From: Candidatus Puniceispirillum sp.
GTDB taxonomy: Bacteria; Pseudomonadota; Alphaproteobacteria; Puniceispirillales; Puniceispirillaceae
Direction: 5' to 3'
DNA: 6,039 nucleotides
Assembly: GCA_016778825.1 (NCBI GenBank)
Contig: JADHOU010000097.1
Span: forward strand, 1-6,039
Position numbers and translations under genes: made by a program. Under the pieces are notes generated by a model. The model was not told where the DNA came from, searched no databases, and was given only the letters and a program-made list of their open reading frames with translations. Shown in pieces: positions 1 to 6,039 of this stretch; position 1 is the first letter of the stretch, and each line of letters opens with the position of its first letter.

Positions 1-1398
1 AATTTTGTCACGCGCCAGTGAAATACGATCGCCTTCTGGAAGCCGCATCACCATGCCAAGCGCACGTCCGCGCGGAATGATGGTGGCTTTATGGATTGGA
101 TCAGATGCAGAGCAATGCAATGCCACAACAGCATGTCCGGCCTCGTGATAGGCTGTCAGGCGCTTTTCCTCGTCAGTCATCACCATTGACCGGCGCTCGG
201 CACCAAGCATGACCTTATCCTTGGCCTCTTCAAATTCAGCCATTGAGACCGTGCGGCGGCCTTTACGCGCTGCCAGCAATGCCGCCTCATTCACCAGATT
301 GGCAAGGTCAGCACCCGAAAAGCCGGGGGTGCCACGAGCGATTACGCGCGGCTCAACCCCCTCGGAAAGTGGTGTTTTACGCATGTGAACTTTCAGAATT
401 TTTTCGCGGCCAATCACATCTGGATTTGGCACAACAACCTGCCGGTCAAAACGACCCGGGCGAAGCAACGCCGGATCAAGCACGTCAGGACGGTTGGTTG
501 CGGCGATCAGGATCACCCCTTCATTCGCTTCAAAACCATCCATTTCAACAAGCATCTGGTTCAAAGTCTGTTCGCGTTCGTCATTGCCGCCGCCAAGACC
601 GGCACCACGATGCCGTCCAACCGCATCGATTTCGTCAATGAAGATGATACAAGGCGCATTTTTCTTTCCCTGTTCAAACATATCGCGAACACGGCTGGCA
701 CCAACACCAACAAACATTTCGACAAAATCAGAACCTGATATCGTAAAGAAAGGCACATTGGCTTCGCCAGCAATCGCCTTGGCAAGCAAGGTTTTACCGG
801 TACCCGGAGGGCCAACAAGCAAAACGCCTTTTGGAATTTTGCCGCCAAGACGCTGAAACTTGCCTGGATCCTTGAGGAATTCGACAACTTCTTCCAATTC
901 GGTTTTGGCTTCATCAATACCAGCCACATCTTCAAAAGTGACGCGGCCTTGATGTTCGGTCAGTAATTTTGCCCGCGATTTGCCAAAGCCCATCGCGCCG
1001 CGTGAACCGCCCTGCATTTGCCGCATGAAAAAAATCCAGATGCCAATAAACAGCAGCATTGGGAACCATGACAGTAAAATCGAGAAGAAGCTTGGCATGC
1101 CACTATCTTCAGGGGTTGCAACGATGCGAACATCATTCTCATCTAGAATTTTAACAACATCGGTTGATGGCGGCATCACAGTTGTGATTACCCGTCCGGC
1201 GCTGGATTTACCGCGCAAATTACGACCATCGATCAATACTTCTTCGATCTGGTTGGTTTTGACCTTCCCCATAAAATCGGAATAGGCCACCTGATCGGCC
1301 GGTGTTCCGGTTGACGGAGTTTGGAACATATTGAACAGCCCCATAAGCGCCGCGCCAAAAATGAGCCAGATGATAATATTGCGTGCCAGATTATTCAC
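1..1398 (-). CDS. ftsH: ATP-dependent zinc metalloprotease FtsH, 3' end cut off by the window edge
   Basis: FtsH is a hexameric inner-membrane AAA+ protease that extracts and degrades membrane and short-lived cytoplasmic proteins. 466 N-terminal residues are visible; the family is usually about 640, so roughly 170 are missing. Visible parts: a first membrane helix at about residues 6-25, a periplasmic domain at about 27-103, and a second membrane helix at about 104-124. The Walker A motif GPPGTGKT is at 196-203, the pore motif MFVG at 228-231 and the Walker B motif IDEID at 254-258. The second region of homology contains likely arginine fingers R313 and R316. The zinc motif HEAGH is at 418-422; the third zinc ligand lies beyond the edge. 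The start is GTG: it is the first start codon after the tilS stop, gives the expected N-terminus ([11 protein letters not shown]), and has AGGA eight bases upstream. It follows tilS by 5 bp, so the two are probably co-transcribed. No inactivating change is seen. Confidence 0.98.
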   Translation of the reverse strand, partial: MNNLARNIIIWLIFGAALMGLFNMFQTPSTGTPADQVAYSDFMGKVKTNQIEEVLIDGRNLRGKSSAGRVITTVMPPSTDVVKILDENDVRIVATPEDSGMPSFFSILLSWFPMLLFIGIWIFFMRQMQGGSRGAMGFGKSRAKLLTEHQGRVTFEDVAGIDEAKTELEEVVEFLKDPGKFQRLGGKIPKGVLLVGPPGTGKTLLAKAIAGEANVPFFTISGSDFVEMFVGVGASRVRDMFEQGKKNAPCIIFIDEIDAVGRHRGAGLGGGNDEREQTLNQMLVEMDGFEANEGVILIAATNRPDVLDPALLRPGRFDRQVVVPNPDVIGREKILKVHMRKTPLSEGVEPRVIARGTPGFSGADLANLVNEAALLAARKGRRTVSMAEFEEAKDKVMLGAERRSMVMTDEEKRLTAYHEAGHAVVALHCSASDPIHKATIIPRGRALGMVMRLPEGDRISLARDKI

Positions 1399-1403
1399 CA
1401 GAT

Positions 1404-2786
1404 TTATCCTATCAATGTATCTGCAATAAACGTTGGACGTCTTGCCATCCCTAGAAACCGCGCCGCCATAGTGGCTGGCAGTTCTGTACTTTCATACCCT
1501 TCTAATTGGGGATAAATCGATCCGCCGTCAAGGGTTGTTAACACAGGAATTGCCTGTCTTGCGCGATGCGGCAGCAAATGCCACCCATCCGGCATGGATT
1601 TGACATGCAAAGCAGCGCCGGAATCACCCTGTATTCTGGGCGTATCGGCAAATCCATGCAGCATGCCCGCCTGCGCGCTTTTGACCAACCAACAACCGGC
1701 AAAGACCAGTTCTTGGCCAGCGGCAATCGGCGTGGCAGTTACCTTGCGGCCCGTTTCGCGAAACAGATGATAATTGGCCCAAGATGCGTGGCGTGATGGA
1801 GGCGTGGTAATTGGGCTAAAATGACAGCCGCCAATCGTTGCCGAAACACCATCATCACAACGCTGGCGAAGCTGATCTAGCGCCATTCTTGCCGCCCCAT
1901 ATTGCCCGCCGCCAACCGCCATAATGAGCCGGCGCATGATAAGCACCCAAAATGATTGCGGCAAATCGGCAAACGCGGCCATGTTCACGCTGGCATAACC
2001 CGCTGGATGCCAGTCAACCGCTTTCCCAATAATCCGATCACAAGCCTTGTCAGCCGCGGCGCTTAGCCGCGCTGCGCCAGCACCAAGACGGCGCAATTGG
2101 CCCGAAGATAGCGCGATATCGCCAATAGCGTCATCTTGGCGATCAAGATCAGCCAGAAATTTACGGATACGCACGCGTTCAAAATGATGATTCTGGTTGC
2201 TAGGGTCAATTTCAAAATCGCAATCAAGATGGTGGCAAACCGCCTTTAACTGATCAGGCATCCAGCCCAAAACCGGCCGCGCAACAACAACATCATGCTG
2301 CATTCGGTGGTAAGCAATCCCGCCAAGACCGTTTAAACCCGATGATTTCAACAAGCGCATTGCCACTGTTTCAGCCTGATCGCTAGCATGATGTGCAAAA
2401 AGCAAAGCGGCCTTTTTTTGCCGTGCCACTGCTAATAGCGCGTGATGCCGGTTGATCCGCGCCCATTCCTGCAATCCGGTTGTTGGAAGCGGTTCGGTAA
2501 TCTGTATAATATCGCTGGCAACGCCAAAGCTGCGCAAACGCGTTTGCACCCGTCTCGCCTCATCGCCCGAGCCATCACGCAACCCATGATCGACAATCAC
2601 CGCATGATGATGCTTGCCAGTTGCATCGGCATAACGCTGCGTCAATAAAGTCAGCGCGGTACTATCGGGCCCACCCGACAATGCCGTGACATAGCCTGTG
2701 CATTGATCAAGCCCCAGCCCCGCTATGACAGCGGCGAAACGGGCGTCAAAAGCCGTAATCGGGTTAGCTTTTACACTTAGCAGCAT
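1404..2786 (-). CDS. tilS: tRNA(Ile)-lysidine synthase TilS
   Basis: TilS uses ATP and L-lysine to convert C34 of the CAU-anticodon tRNA-Ile to lysidine, which switches the tRNA from reading AUG to AUA; it is essential in most bacteria. From the ATG at 2786 the product is 460 residues, normal for the alphaproteobacterial form. The N-terminal PP-loop ATPase domain has SGGPDS at 37-42, VDHGLR at 65-70, [10 protein letters not shown] at 131-140, RPVLG at 170-174, DPSN at 194-197 and RVRIR at 204-208. The remainder is a divergent helical and C-terminal region for tRNA binding. The DDQAET motif common in the family reads SDQAET here. The start is uncertain: GTG at 2789 and TTG at 2801 (465 residues) are in the same frame, and none has a clear Shine-Dalgarno sequence. 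I chose the only ATG. It overlaps the cpoB end by 23 bp, so translational coupling is likely. Confidence 0.95.
   Translation of the reverse strand: MLLSVKANPITAFDARFAAVIAGLGLDQCTGYVTALSGGPDSTALTLLTQRYADATGKHHHAVIVDHGLRDGSGDEARRVQTRLRSFGVASDIIQITEPLPTTGLQEWARINRHHALLAVARQKKAALLFAHHASDQAETVAMRLLKSSGLNGLGGIAYHRMQHDVVVARPVLGWMPDQLKAVCHHLDCDFEIDPSNQNHHFERVRIRKFLADLDRQDDAIGDIALSSGQLRRLGAGAARLSAAADKACDRIIGKAVDWHPAGYASVNMAAFADLPQSFWVLIMRRLIMAVGGGQYGAARMALDQLRQRCDDGVSATIGGCHFSPITTPPSRHASWANYHLFRETGRKVTATPIAAGQELVFAGCWLVKSAQAGMLHGFADTPRIQGDSGAALHVKSMPDGWHLLPHRARQAIPVLTTLDGGSIYPQLEGYESTELPATMAARFLGMARRPTFIADTLIG
1407..1410 (-). promoter_or_regulatory. Ribosome binding site for ftsH inside the tilS 3' end
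   Basis: Read on the minus strand, AGGA lies eight bases before the GTG at 1398-1396 and overlaps the last codons of tilS. No in-frame ATG occurs close by that would give a better FtsH N-terminus. This site is the main support for the GTG start. It implies that ribosomes finishing tilS could reinitiate on ftsH. Confidence 0.7.
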
Positions 2787-3891
2787 CACTAAGGGCGGCA
2801 AGCTGGGTCATGAAAGTTTCAGGCGGCGTATCAAGAAGCTTTGGCAAGGATGCATAGATTTCGCAGGCCTGTTTTGCCGGTGCAAAATGTGAGACTGACT
2901 CGGCAATCCACATGGTCGTGTCAACAAGCCGTGCATCACCTGGATAGGTGCTGTTAAATTCGGAAAATGTCATTGCGGCCTTTTCATATTCACCGCGCAT
3001 GAACTGCACCCGCCCCAACCAGAAAGTGGCATCGGCCTGACGTTCGTGATCTTTGTTAAAGACCCGAAATTCGGCAAAGGCCAACTCGGCTGTTTCCAGA
3101 TCATTTTGCAAGGCTCGCCCTAGCGCAAAGCGATATTGCTCTTCGGGGCTTACCGCCGGCAAAACCTCAGGTTCGGCAGGCGCCACAGGAACGGCTGGTG
3201 CATTATTTACCGCAACATCCGCGTTGAGGGTGCCTGCATCGCCAGAAACCGCATTATCAGTAGGCAATGCGCTGTTATTGGCTGTTTCAACGTCATCTTT
3301 GGCGGCGGCAGAATCGGGTGCTTTGGCAGTGTCAAGTGATTGAAGCTCGCGGTTGAGCGCGCCTTCTTCAACCGACCATTTGGTGACACCACTGTTGCTT
3401 TCGCGGGTCATTTGTACATTTGCGGGCGCATCGGCGGCGGTTGTTTCCTGCTGTGCTGCCGCATTGGCAAGATCATTACCACTAAGCGAGATCAGCGTTT
3501 GCACCCGCTTTTCCAGCCGAAGCAAACGGAATTCAGTATCAGATGTAATTTCAAGTGTGCGTTCCATCCGGCGACTGGTCATCGCCAATGTATCATTCAG
3601 CTTTTCCATCTCATTGCGAAGCGCATTTAGATCAGCCACCTGAGCGGTGCCAGCCTGTGCCGAGCTTGACCCAAGCTGTTCAACCTTAAGCTTGATCTCG
3701 CGAAGATCCTGTTCAATAACCCCGCGGATTTCTCTCAAACCCTGCTCCAAAATATTCATGCGTTGCTGTTGGCGTGTTAACAGCGCGCTGGCATTTGACG
3801 TTATCGCATTATCGCTTGTCGCCCTTTGCGCCATCGCATTTGCTGGCAGCAGCAAACTGGCCAACACCAAAAAGACTATCCGCTTATTCAT
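2764..3891 (-). CDS. cpoB: Cell division coordinator CpoB (YbgF), periplasmic Tol-Pal partner
   Basis: CpoB/YbgF is a periplasmic protein that binds the Tol system and, in E. coli, links outer-membrane constriction to septal peptidoglycan synthesis. The 375-residue product starts with a classical signal peptide: MNKR, a hydrophobic core, then AMA before Q22 as the probable cleavage site. Two coiled-coil-like stretches rich in L, E, Q and R follow at about 34-74 and 86-134; this is the trimerisation part in the family. Residues about 135-248 form a low-complexity linker rich in A, D, N, T and P. The C-terminal TPR region runs from about 250 to 370, with recognisable repeats such as ATFWLGRVQFMRGEYEKAA. 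The reading frame is open upstream to 3981, but that would add 30 residues before the signal peptide and reach into the pal terminator, so the ATG at 3891 is preferred. GGGA lies nine bases upstream. Family assignment rests on architecture and on its place after pal. Confidence 0.93.
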   Translation of the reverse strand: MNKRIVFLVLASLLLPANAMAQRATSDNAITSNASALLTRQQQRMNILEQGLREIRGVIEQDLREIKLKVEQLGSSSAQAGTAQVADLNALRNEMEKLNDTLAMTSRRMERTLEITSDTEFRLLRLEKRVQTLISLSGNDLANAAAQQETTAADAPANVQMTRESNSGVTKWSVEEGALNRELQSLDTAKAPDSAAAKDDVETANNSALPTDNAVSGDAGTLNADVAVNNAPAVPVAPAEPEVLPAVSPEEQYRFALGRALQNDLETAELAFAEFRVFNKDHERQADATFWLGRVQFMRGEYEKAAMTFSEFNSTYPGDARLVDTTMWIAESVSHFAPAKQACEIYASLPKLLDTPPETFMTQLAALSDAAKCKS

Positions 3892-3900
3892 CACGTCAAT

Positions 3901-3904
3901 TCCC
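3901..3904 (-). promoter_or_regulatory. Weak ribosome binding site for cpoB
   Basis: On the minus strand GGGA lies nine bases before the ATG at 3891. It is a modest match, but it supports the start that yields an N-terminal signal peptide over the longer upstream reading frame. An in-frame GTG directly precedes this ATG and could also serve as start. Confidence 0.5.
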
Positions 3905-3916
3905 AACAACAAAGAA

Positions 3917-3945
3917 AAATTGATGATTGCAATCATCTGTTGCAA
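3917..3945 (-). promoter_or_regulatory. Tentative promoter for cpoB-tilS-ftsH
   Basis: A promoter is expected between the pal terminator and cpoB. The best -35-like element is TTGCAA at 3945-3940. A poor -10-like AT-rich stretch (around CATCAATTTT) begins about 15-17 bases further on. The 16-bp palindrome would fill the spacer. The match to the sigma-70 consensus is weak, so the position is a guess; what supports a promoter here is mainly the terminator upstream. Confidence 0.2.
3922..3937. promoter_or_regulatory. Perfect 16-bp palindrome upstream of cpoB, possible operator
   Basis: GATGATTGCAATCATC reads the same on both strands. It lies 30 bp before the cpoB ATG and inside the 88-bp leader between the pal terminator and cpoB, where the promoter of the cpoB-tilS-ftsH unit is expected. 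Such symmetry suits a dimeric repressor or activator. No regulator can be named from the sequence. Confidence 0.4.
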
Positions 3946-3979
3946 ACACACTAGAGGCAGTTTTAGGCAGAATTTAGGC

Positions 3980-4009
3980 AAAAAAAGAGGAGCGATTGCC
4001 CCCCTTTTT
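3980..4009 (-). terminator. Rho-independent terminator after pal
   Basis: The minus-strand transcript begins this element 17 bases after the pal stop. The 5' arm (4009-3998) is five A, six G and a C; the loop is AAUC (3997-3994); the 3' arm is GCUCCUC plus U's (3993-3982), and the run of seven U's ends at 3980. This gives a 12-bp stem with two G-U pairs. In the opposite transcript those two positions would be A-C mismatches and the hairpin would be weaker, so the element is built for right-to-left transcription. It probably ends the unit containing pal and separates it from cpoB. Confidence 0.88.
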
Positions 4010-4026
4010 CAATCAGATCAAACTGT

Positions 4027-4581
4027 CTAGTTCAGAACAGTTGCCGCACGGCGGTTCTTAGCCCATGATTCTTCGTTTGAACCAGAAACCGCTGGACGCT
4101 CTTTGCCGTATGATACGGTGCGGACGCGGGCGGCGTTCAGGCCTTTAGCGAGAAGATAATCACGGACAGCCACGGCGCGGCGATCTCCTAGCGCGAGATT
4201 GTACTCGCGGGTGCCACGCTCATCAGCATGACCCTCGATGATAACAACTATGGTTGGGTTCACATTCAGGAAAGCGGCCTGACGATCAAGAGTGGCTTGC
4301 GCCTCTCCGGCCAGCTCAGAGCTGTCAAAACCGAAATACACGGTGTTACCAACCTGTGCCAGCTTTTCAGCGTCACTCATCTGCGTTGCTGTTGTTGAGC
4401 TGCTTTCTGAGCTGCTTGCTGTTCCAGCGGCTGTTGCAGCGGCTGTTGCAGCGGCTGTTCCAGCGGCTGTTGCACTGCTTGATGAACTACCAGAGACACT
4501 GTCACCAGCAACGTTTGACGCGGTTTCACAAGCGGTGAAAAGAAAAGCTACTGCGCAGATAGTGAGGAGACGTTGAAACAT
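4027..4581 (-). CDS. pal: Peptidoglycan-associated lipoprotein Pal
   Basis: Pal is an outer-membrane lipoprotein that binds peptidoglycan through meso-diaminopimelate and interacts with TolB, anchoring the outer membrane to the wall. The 184-residue product has a lipoprotein signal (MFQRLL, hydrophobic core, FTAC) with lipidated cysteine C18. The phenylalanine at -3 departs from the usual leucine. Residues about 28-66 are a flexible Ala/Ser/Thr linker, partly encoded by a 12-bp tandem repeat. The OmpA-like domain covers about 78-184. It contains the signature GHADERGTREYN at 117-128 followed by LGDRRA; D120 and R135 correspond to the pair that holds diaminopimelate in OmpA-family domains. The ATG at 4581 has GGGAG seven bases upstream. 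The gene stands 362 bp after tolB and is followed by a strong terminator, so it may also be transcribed alone from a promoter in that gap. Confidence 0.98.
   Translation of the reverse strand: MFQRLLTICAVAFLFTACETASNVAGDSVSGSSSSSATAAGTAAATAAATAAGTASSSESSSTTATQMSDAEKLAQVGNTVYFGFDSSELAGEAQATLDRQAAFLNVNPTIVVIIEGHADERGTREYNLALGDRRAVAVRDYLLAKGLNAARVRTVSYGKERPAVSGSNEESWAKNRRAATVLN
4418..4474. repeat. 12-bp tandem repeat in the pal linker
   Basis: On the plus strand the unit GCTGTTGCAGCG (or the variant with GTTCCA in the middle) is repeated four times plus nine bases. The unit length is a multiple of three, so copy-number change would lengthen or shorten the linker without breaking the frame. In the protein it encodes repeats of the type ATAA and GTAA at about residues 37-55, between the lipid anchor and the peptidoglycan-binding domain. 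Confidence 0.85.
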
Positions 4582-4588
4582 CTATATG

Positions 4589-4593
4589 CTCCC
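4589..4593 (-). promoter_or_regulatory. Ribosome binding site for pal
   Basis: GGGAG on the minus strand lies seven bases before the pal ATG at 4581. It is the best Shine-Dalgarno match in the window and fits the high expression usual for Pal. Confidence 0.7.
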
Positions 4594-4603
4594 AAATTGT
4601 TTG

Positions 4604-4617
4604 TCCGGCACACCGGA
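4604..4617 (-). promoter_or_regulatory. Small hairpin in the pal leader
   Basis: On the minus strand TCCGG-TGTG-CCGGA forms a perfect five-base-pair, GC-rich stem with a four-base loop, ending 22 bases before the pal ATG and just upstream of its Shine-Dalgarno sequence. If transcribed it would sit in the 5' untranslated region, where it could affect mRNA stability or ribosome access. Function is not shown by the sequence. Confidence 0.35.
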
Positions 4618-4642
4618 TAGTTTCTATTTCGCTTTGTTCTAG

Positions 4643-4689
4643 GTGACACGCAAATAGCTTGTCATCTAAATGTCACGATATTCATCTAA
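4643..4689. promoter_or_regulatory. Cluster of short direct and inverted repeats upstream of pal
   Basis: TCATCTAA occurs at 4662-4669 and again at 4682-4689, exactly 20 bp apart (about two helical turns). GTGACA at 4643-4648 is the inverse of TGTCAC at 4671-4676, and TGTCA also occurs at 4660-4664. The cluster lies 60-110 bp before the pal ATG, where a regulator could bind one face of the DNA. No convincing -35/-10 pair could be fixed nearby. Confidence 0.3.
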
Positions 4690-4851
4690 GGGACGCACCC
4701 ACAATGCCAGAGTGTACTAGCCTAAATACTGTACCCTAGATAGCGTAAATTCATAGCAATTGAAACCAAAAAATTGACCAATCGCCTATAAAATTAGAAT
4801 TTTTCGTAAAGACCGTCTATCTTCGCGCCGATTAACATGATGATGATTACC

Positions 4852-4873
4852 TTGTCCAAACATCATCGGACAA
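4852..4873. repeat. Inverted repeat in the tolB-pal gap
   Basis: TTGTCC at 4852-4857 pairs with GGACAA at 4868-4873 around a ten-base loop. A second small inverted repeat, GCCTT/AAGGC with a five-base loop on the minus strand, lies next to it at 4880-4894. Neither is followed by a T-run on the minus strand, so they do not look like intrinsic terminators. Confidence 0.4.
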
Positions 4874-4929
4874 ACCAAAGCCTTTGCCCAAGGCATGCAA
4901 ACAAAGATTGTAAAATTTCTGTTAACTCG

Positions 4930-4943
4930 CCAAATTCGTTTGG
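4930..4943 (-). other. Short stem-loop directly after the tolB stop codon
   Basis: CCAAA and TTTGG pair around a four-base loop (CGAA on the minus strand, TTCG on the plus strand), starting at the base after the TAA. Flanking GTTAAC copies at 4921-4926 and 4943-4948 are also complementary and could extend the structure with a bulge. There is no U-tract, so it is more likely an mRNA 3'-end or processing structure than a classical terminator. Confidence 0.4.
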
Positions 4944-6039
4944 TTAACGCAATATAGGCGACCATGCCGGATCGGATGCGTCAGATGGAGTAATGATCCG
5001 CTTTTCGTTAAATCCGGTGATGTCGATCCGGTAAACATGCGTATCGCCACCACTGCCATCGGTTTCAAAGGGCTGTTGTTTAAAATACATCAAGACGCGG
5101 CCATTTGGTGCCCAGGTCGGCCCCTCAACAAGAAACCCAGATGCAAGAAGCCGCTCACCAGACCCATCAACATTCATAACACCAATGTAAAATTGGCCAT
5201 TCGCCATTTTGGTAAAGGCAATGATATCGCCGCGGGGCGACCAAACCGGCGTTGCATAGCGGCCTTGGTTAAAGCTAATGCGCCGAACATTGGCACCATC
5301 AGCATCCATCACATAAAGCTGCTGGCTGCCGCCACGATCAGAATTGAACACAATTTTTGAACCATCAGGTGAATAGGATGGTGATGTGTCAATCGACGCC
5401 GATTGCGTTAGGCGATTGATCGCTTGGGTTCGCATATCCATTTCATAAATGTCAGTCATGCCATTTTGCGCGAGGCTCATGATCAATTTATCACCTGATG
5501 GCGCAAAGCGGGGCGCAAAGGTCATGCCTGGAAACGAGCCAAGCCGTTCGGTGCGCCCTGTTGCAATTTCAAATAGATAGACATTTGGTTCATCATTGAA
5601 ATAGTTCAGATAGGCAATTTCATTGGCTGTTGGTGAAAAACGCGGGGTCAAAACCAGATCAGCACCTGAGGTCAAAAATTGATGATTATGTCCATCCTGA
5701 TCCATAATGGCCAAACGCTTTAAACGGCGGCTTTGCGACCCTGATTCAGCAACATAGACAACGCGCGTATCAAAATACCCCCTGTCACCAGTGAATTCCT
5801 CATAGACAAAATCGGCAATCTGATGCGAAATCCGGCGAACGGCATTTTGATCGGCATTTCCGCCACCGCCAGTGATATTGCGCTGGATCACCACATCCCA
5901 AAGCACAAATTCCACCTGCAACATGCCTGCCGAATCAACATAGGCCGACCCAACAAGAAGGCCCTTGACTCCTAAAGGGCTCCAATTGGTGAAATTTGGC
6001 CGGATTGACGGCGCTTTTGGCGGCTCGATAAAGGCCGCG
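4944..6039 (-). CDS. tolB: Tol-Pal system protein TolB, 5' end cut off by the window edge
   Basis: TolB is a periplasmic protein of the Tol-Pal machine; it binds Pal through its propeller and TolA through its N-terminus. The visible frame runs from 6038 to the TAA at 4946-4944, 364 residues. Family members are about 430-450, so the signal peptide and roughly 70-80 residues are missing. The fragment opens in the N-terminal domain ([19 protein letters not shown], then [20 protein letters not shown]). Six propeller-blade motifs follow at about residues 132 (PRFSP), 176 (PRFAP), 220 (PSYSP), 264 (PVWSP), 307 (PTWAP) and 357 (PAWSP). The match to the family consensus is close throughout, and no frameshift is seen. 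The methionine at 5924 lies inside the domain and is not the start. pal lies downstream after a 362-bp gap. Confidence 0.98.
   Translation of the reverse strand, partial: AAFIEPPKAPSIRPNFTNWSPLGVKGLLVGSAYVDSAGMLQVEFVLWDVVIQRNITGGGGNADQNAVRRISHQIADFVYEEFTGDRGYFDTRVVYVAESGSQSRRLKRLAIMDQDGHNHQFLTSGADLVLTPRFSPTANEIAYLNYFNDEPNVYLFEIATGRTERLGSFPGMTFAPRFAPSGDKLIMSLAQNGMTDIYEMDMRTQAINRLTQSASIDTSPSYSPDGSKIVFNSDRGGSQQLYVMDADGANVRRISFNQGRYATPVWSPRGDIIAFTKMANGQFYIGVMNVDGSGERLLASGFLVEGPTWAPNGRVLMYFKQQPFETDGSGGDTHVYRIDITGFNEKRIITPSDASDPAWSPILR

Larger units (their letters stand above)
4582..4943. other. 362-bp non-coding gap between tolB and pal
   Basis: No credible gene is found here on either strand. 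The stretch is richer in A and T than the flanking genes and has scattered stop codons. It holds the tolB-proximal hairpin, inverted repeats at 4852-4873 and 4880-4894, the repeat cluster at 4643-4689 and the pal leader hairpin. It probably contains the pal promoter and the tolB mRNA 3' end. A small RNA cannot be excluded, but no known RNA family is recognised. Confidence 0.75.

Noticed and set aside
243..1285. Several open frames of 60-130 codons overlapping ftsH on both strands in other frames
   Set aside because: The ftsH frame is unambiguous across the whole stretch with all AAA+ and protease motifs; the others have no recognisable features and are shadows of it.
2787..2801. TTG at 2801 or GTG at 2789 as the tilS start
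   Set aside because: Neither has a better ribosome binding site than the ATG at 2786, and the extra residues are not needed for the PP-loop domain. They remain possible.
3892..3981. Upstream extension of cpoB to a start at 3981
   Set aside because: It would place 30 extra residues before a clear signal peptide and begin within the U-tract of the pal terminator.
3053..4030. Plus-strand open frames opposite cpoB and its leader
   Set aside because: They are antisense to the conserved signal peptide, coiled-coil and TPR coding sequence, and show no domain or start-site support.
4786..4896. Minus-strand 36-codon reading frame in the tolB-pal gap, beginning MPWAKALVCP
   Set aside because: It has no Shine-Dalgarno sequence, its codon use is unlike the neighbouring genes, it contains a His run from a simple triplet repeat, and no family is recognised. 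Chance open frame is the simplest reading.
4944..5924. tolB starting at the ATG at 5924
   Set aside because: The same frame continues to the window edge with strongly TolB-like sequence, so this is an internal methionine of a gene cut by the edge.
1..6039. Mobile elements, CRISPR, tRNA/rRNA genes or a novel defence or secretion system
   Set aside because: No transposase, terminal repeats, spaced direct-repeat array or tRNA cloverleaf was seen. Gene content and order are the conserved tol-pal/tilS/ftsH neighbourhood.

Overview
The window is a stretch of ordinary, well-conserved proteobacterial chromosome. All five protein genes lie on the minus strand, so transcription runs from right to left. 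In that order they are tolB (5' end off the right edge), pal, cpoB (also called ybgF), tilS and ftsH (3' end off the left edge). The order tol-pal, cpoB, tilS, ftsH is typical of Alphaproteobacteria. The moderate base composition and the protein style (short Ala/Ser-rich Pal, alphaproteobacterial-type TilS) would fit a marine lineage such as the SAR116 group. That placement is inference; no 16S or other taxonomic marker is present.

Layout: 6038-4944 is the tolB 3' part, holding the end of the N-terminal domain and the whole six-bladed propeller. 4943-4582 is a 362-bp non-coding gap with several small inverted repeats and a 20-bp-spaced direct repeat; it probably contains the pal promoter. 4581-4027 is pal, followed by a strong intrinsic terminator at 4009-3980. 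3979-3892 is a short leader containing a perfect 16-bp palindrome. 3891-2764 is cpoB, which overlaps tilS (2786-1404) by 23 bp. A 5-bp gap then leads to ftsH, whose GTG start at 1398 has its Shine-Dalgarno sequence inside the end of tilS.

How the genes work together: TolB and Pal are the periplasmic and outer-membrane parts of the Tol-Pal machine, which holds the envelope together and constricts the outer membrane at division. CpoB is the periplasmic coiled-coil/TPR partner of that machine. TilS makes the lysidine that lets tRNA-Ile(CAU) read AUA codons. FtsH is the essential inner-membrane AAA+ zinc protease. The hairpin after pal suggests two transcription units: one ending at pal, and a second made of cpoB-tilS-ftsH with tightly packed, probably translationally coupled genes. 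Thus cpoB is functionally tied to Tol-Pal but appears to be transcribed with the tRNA-modification and protease genes.

I found no mobile element, CRISPR array, RNA gene, toxin-antitoxin pair or undescribed multi-gene system. The points worth a second look are regulatory: the long structured tolB-pal gap, the palindrome before cpoB, and the pal terminator.
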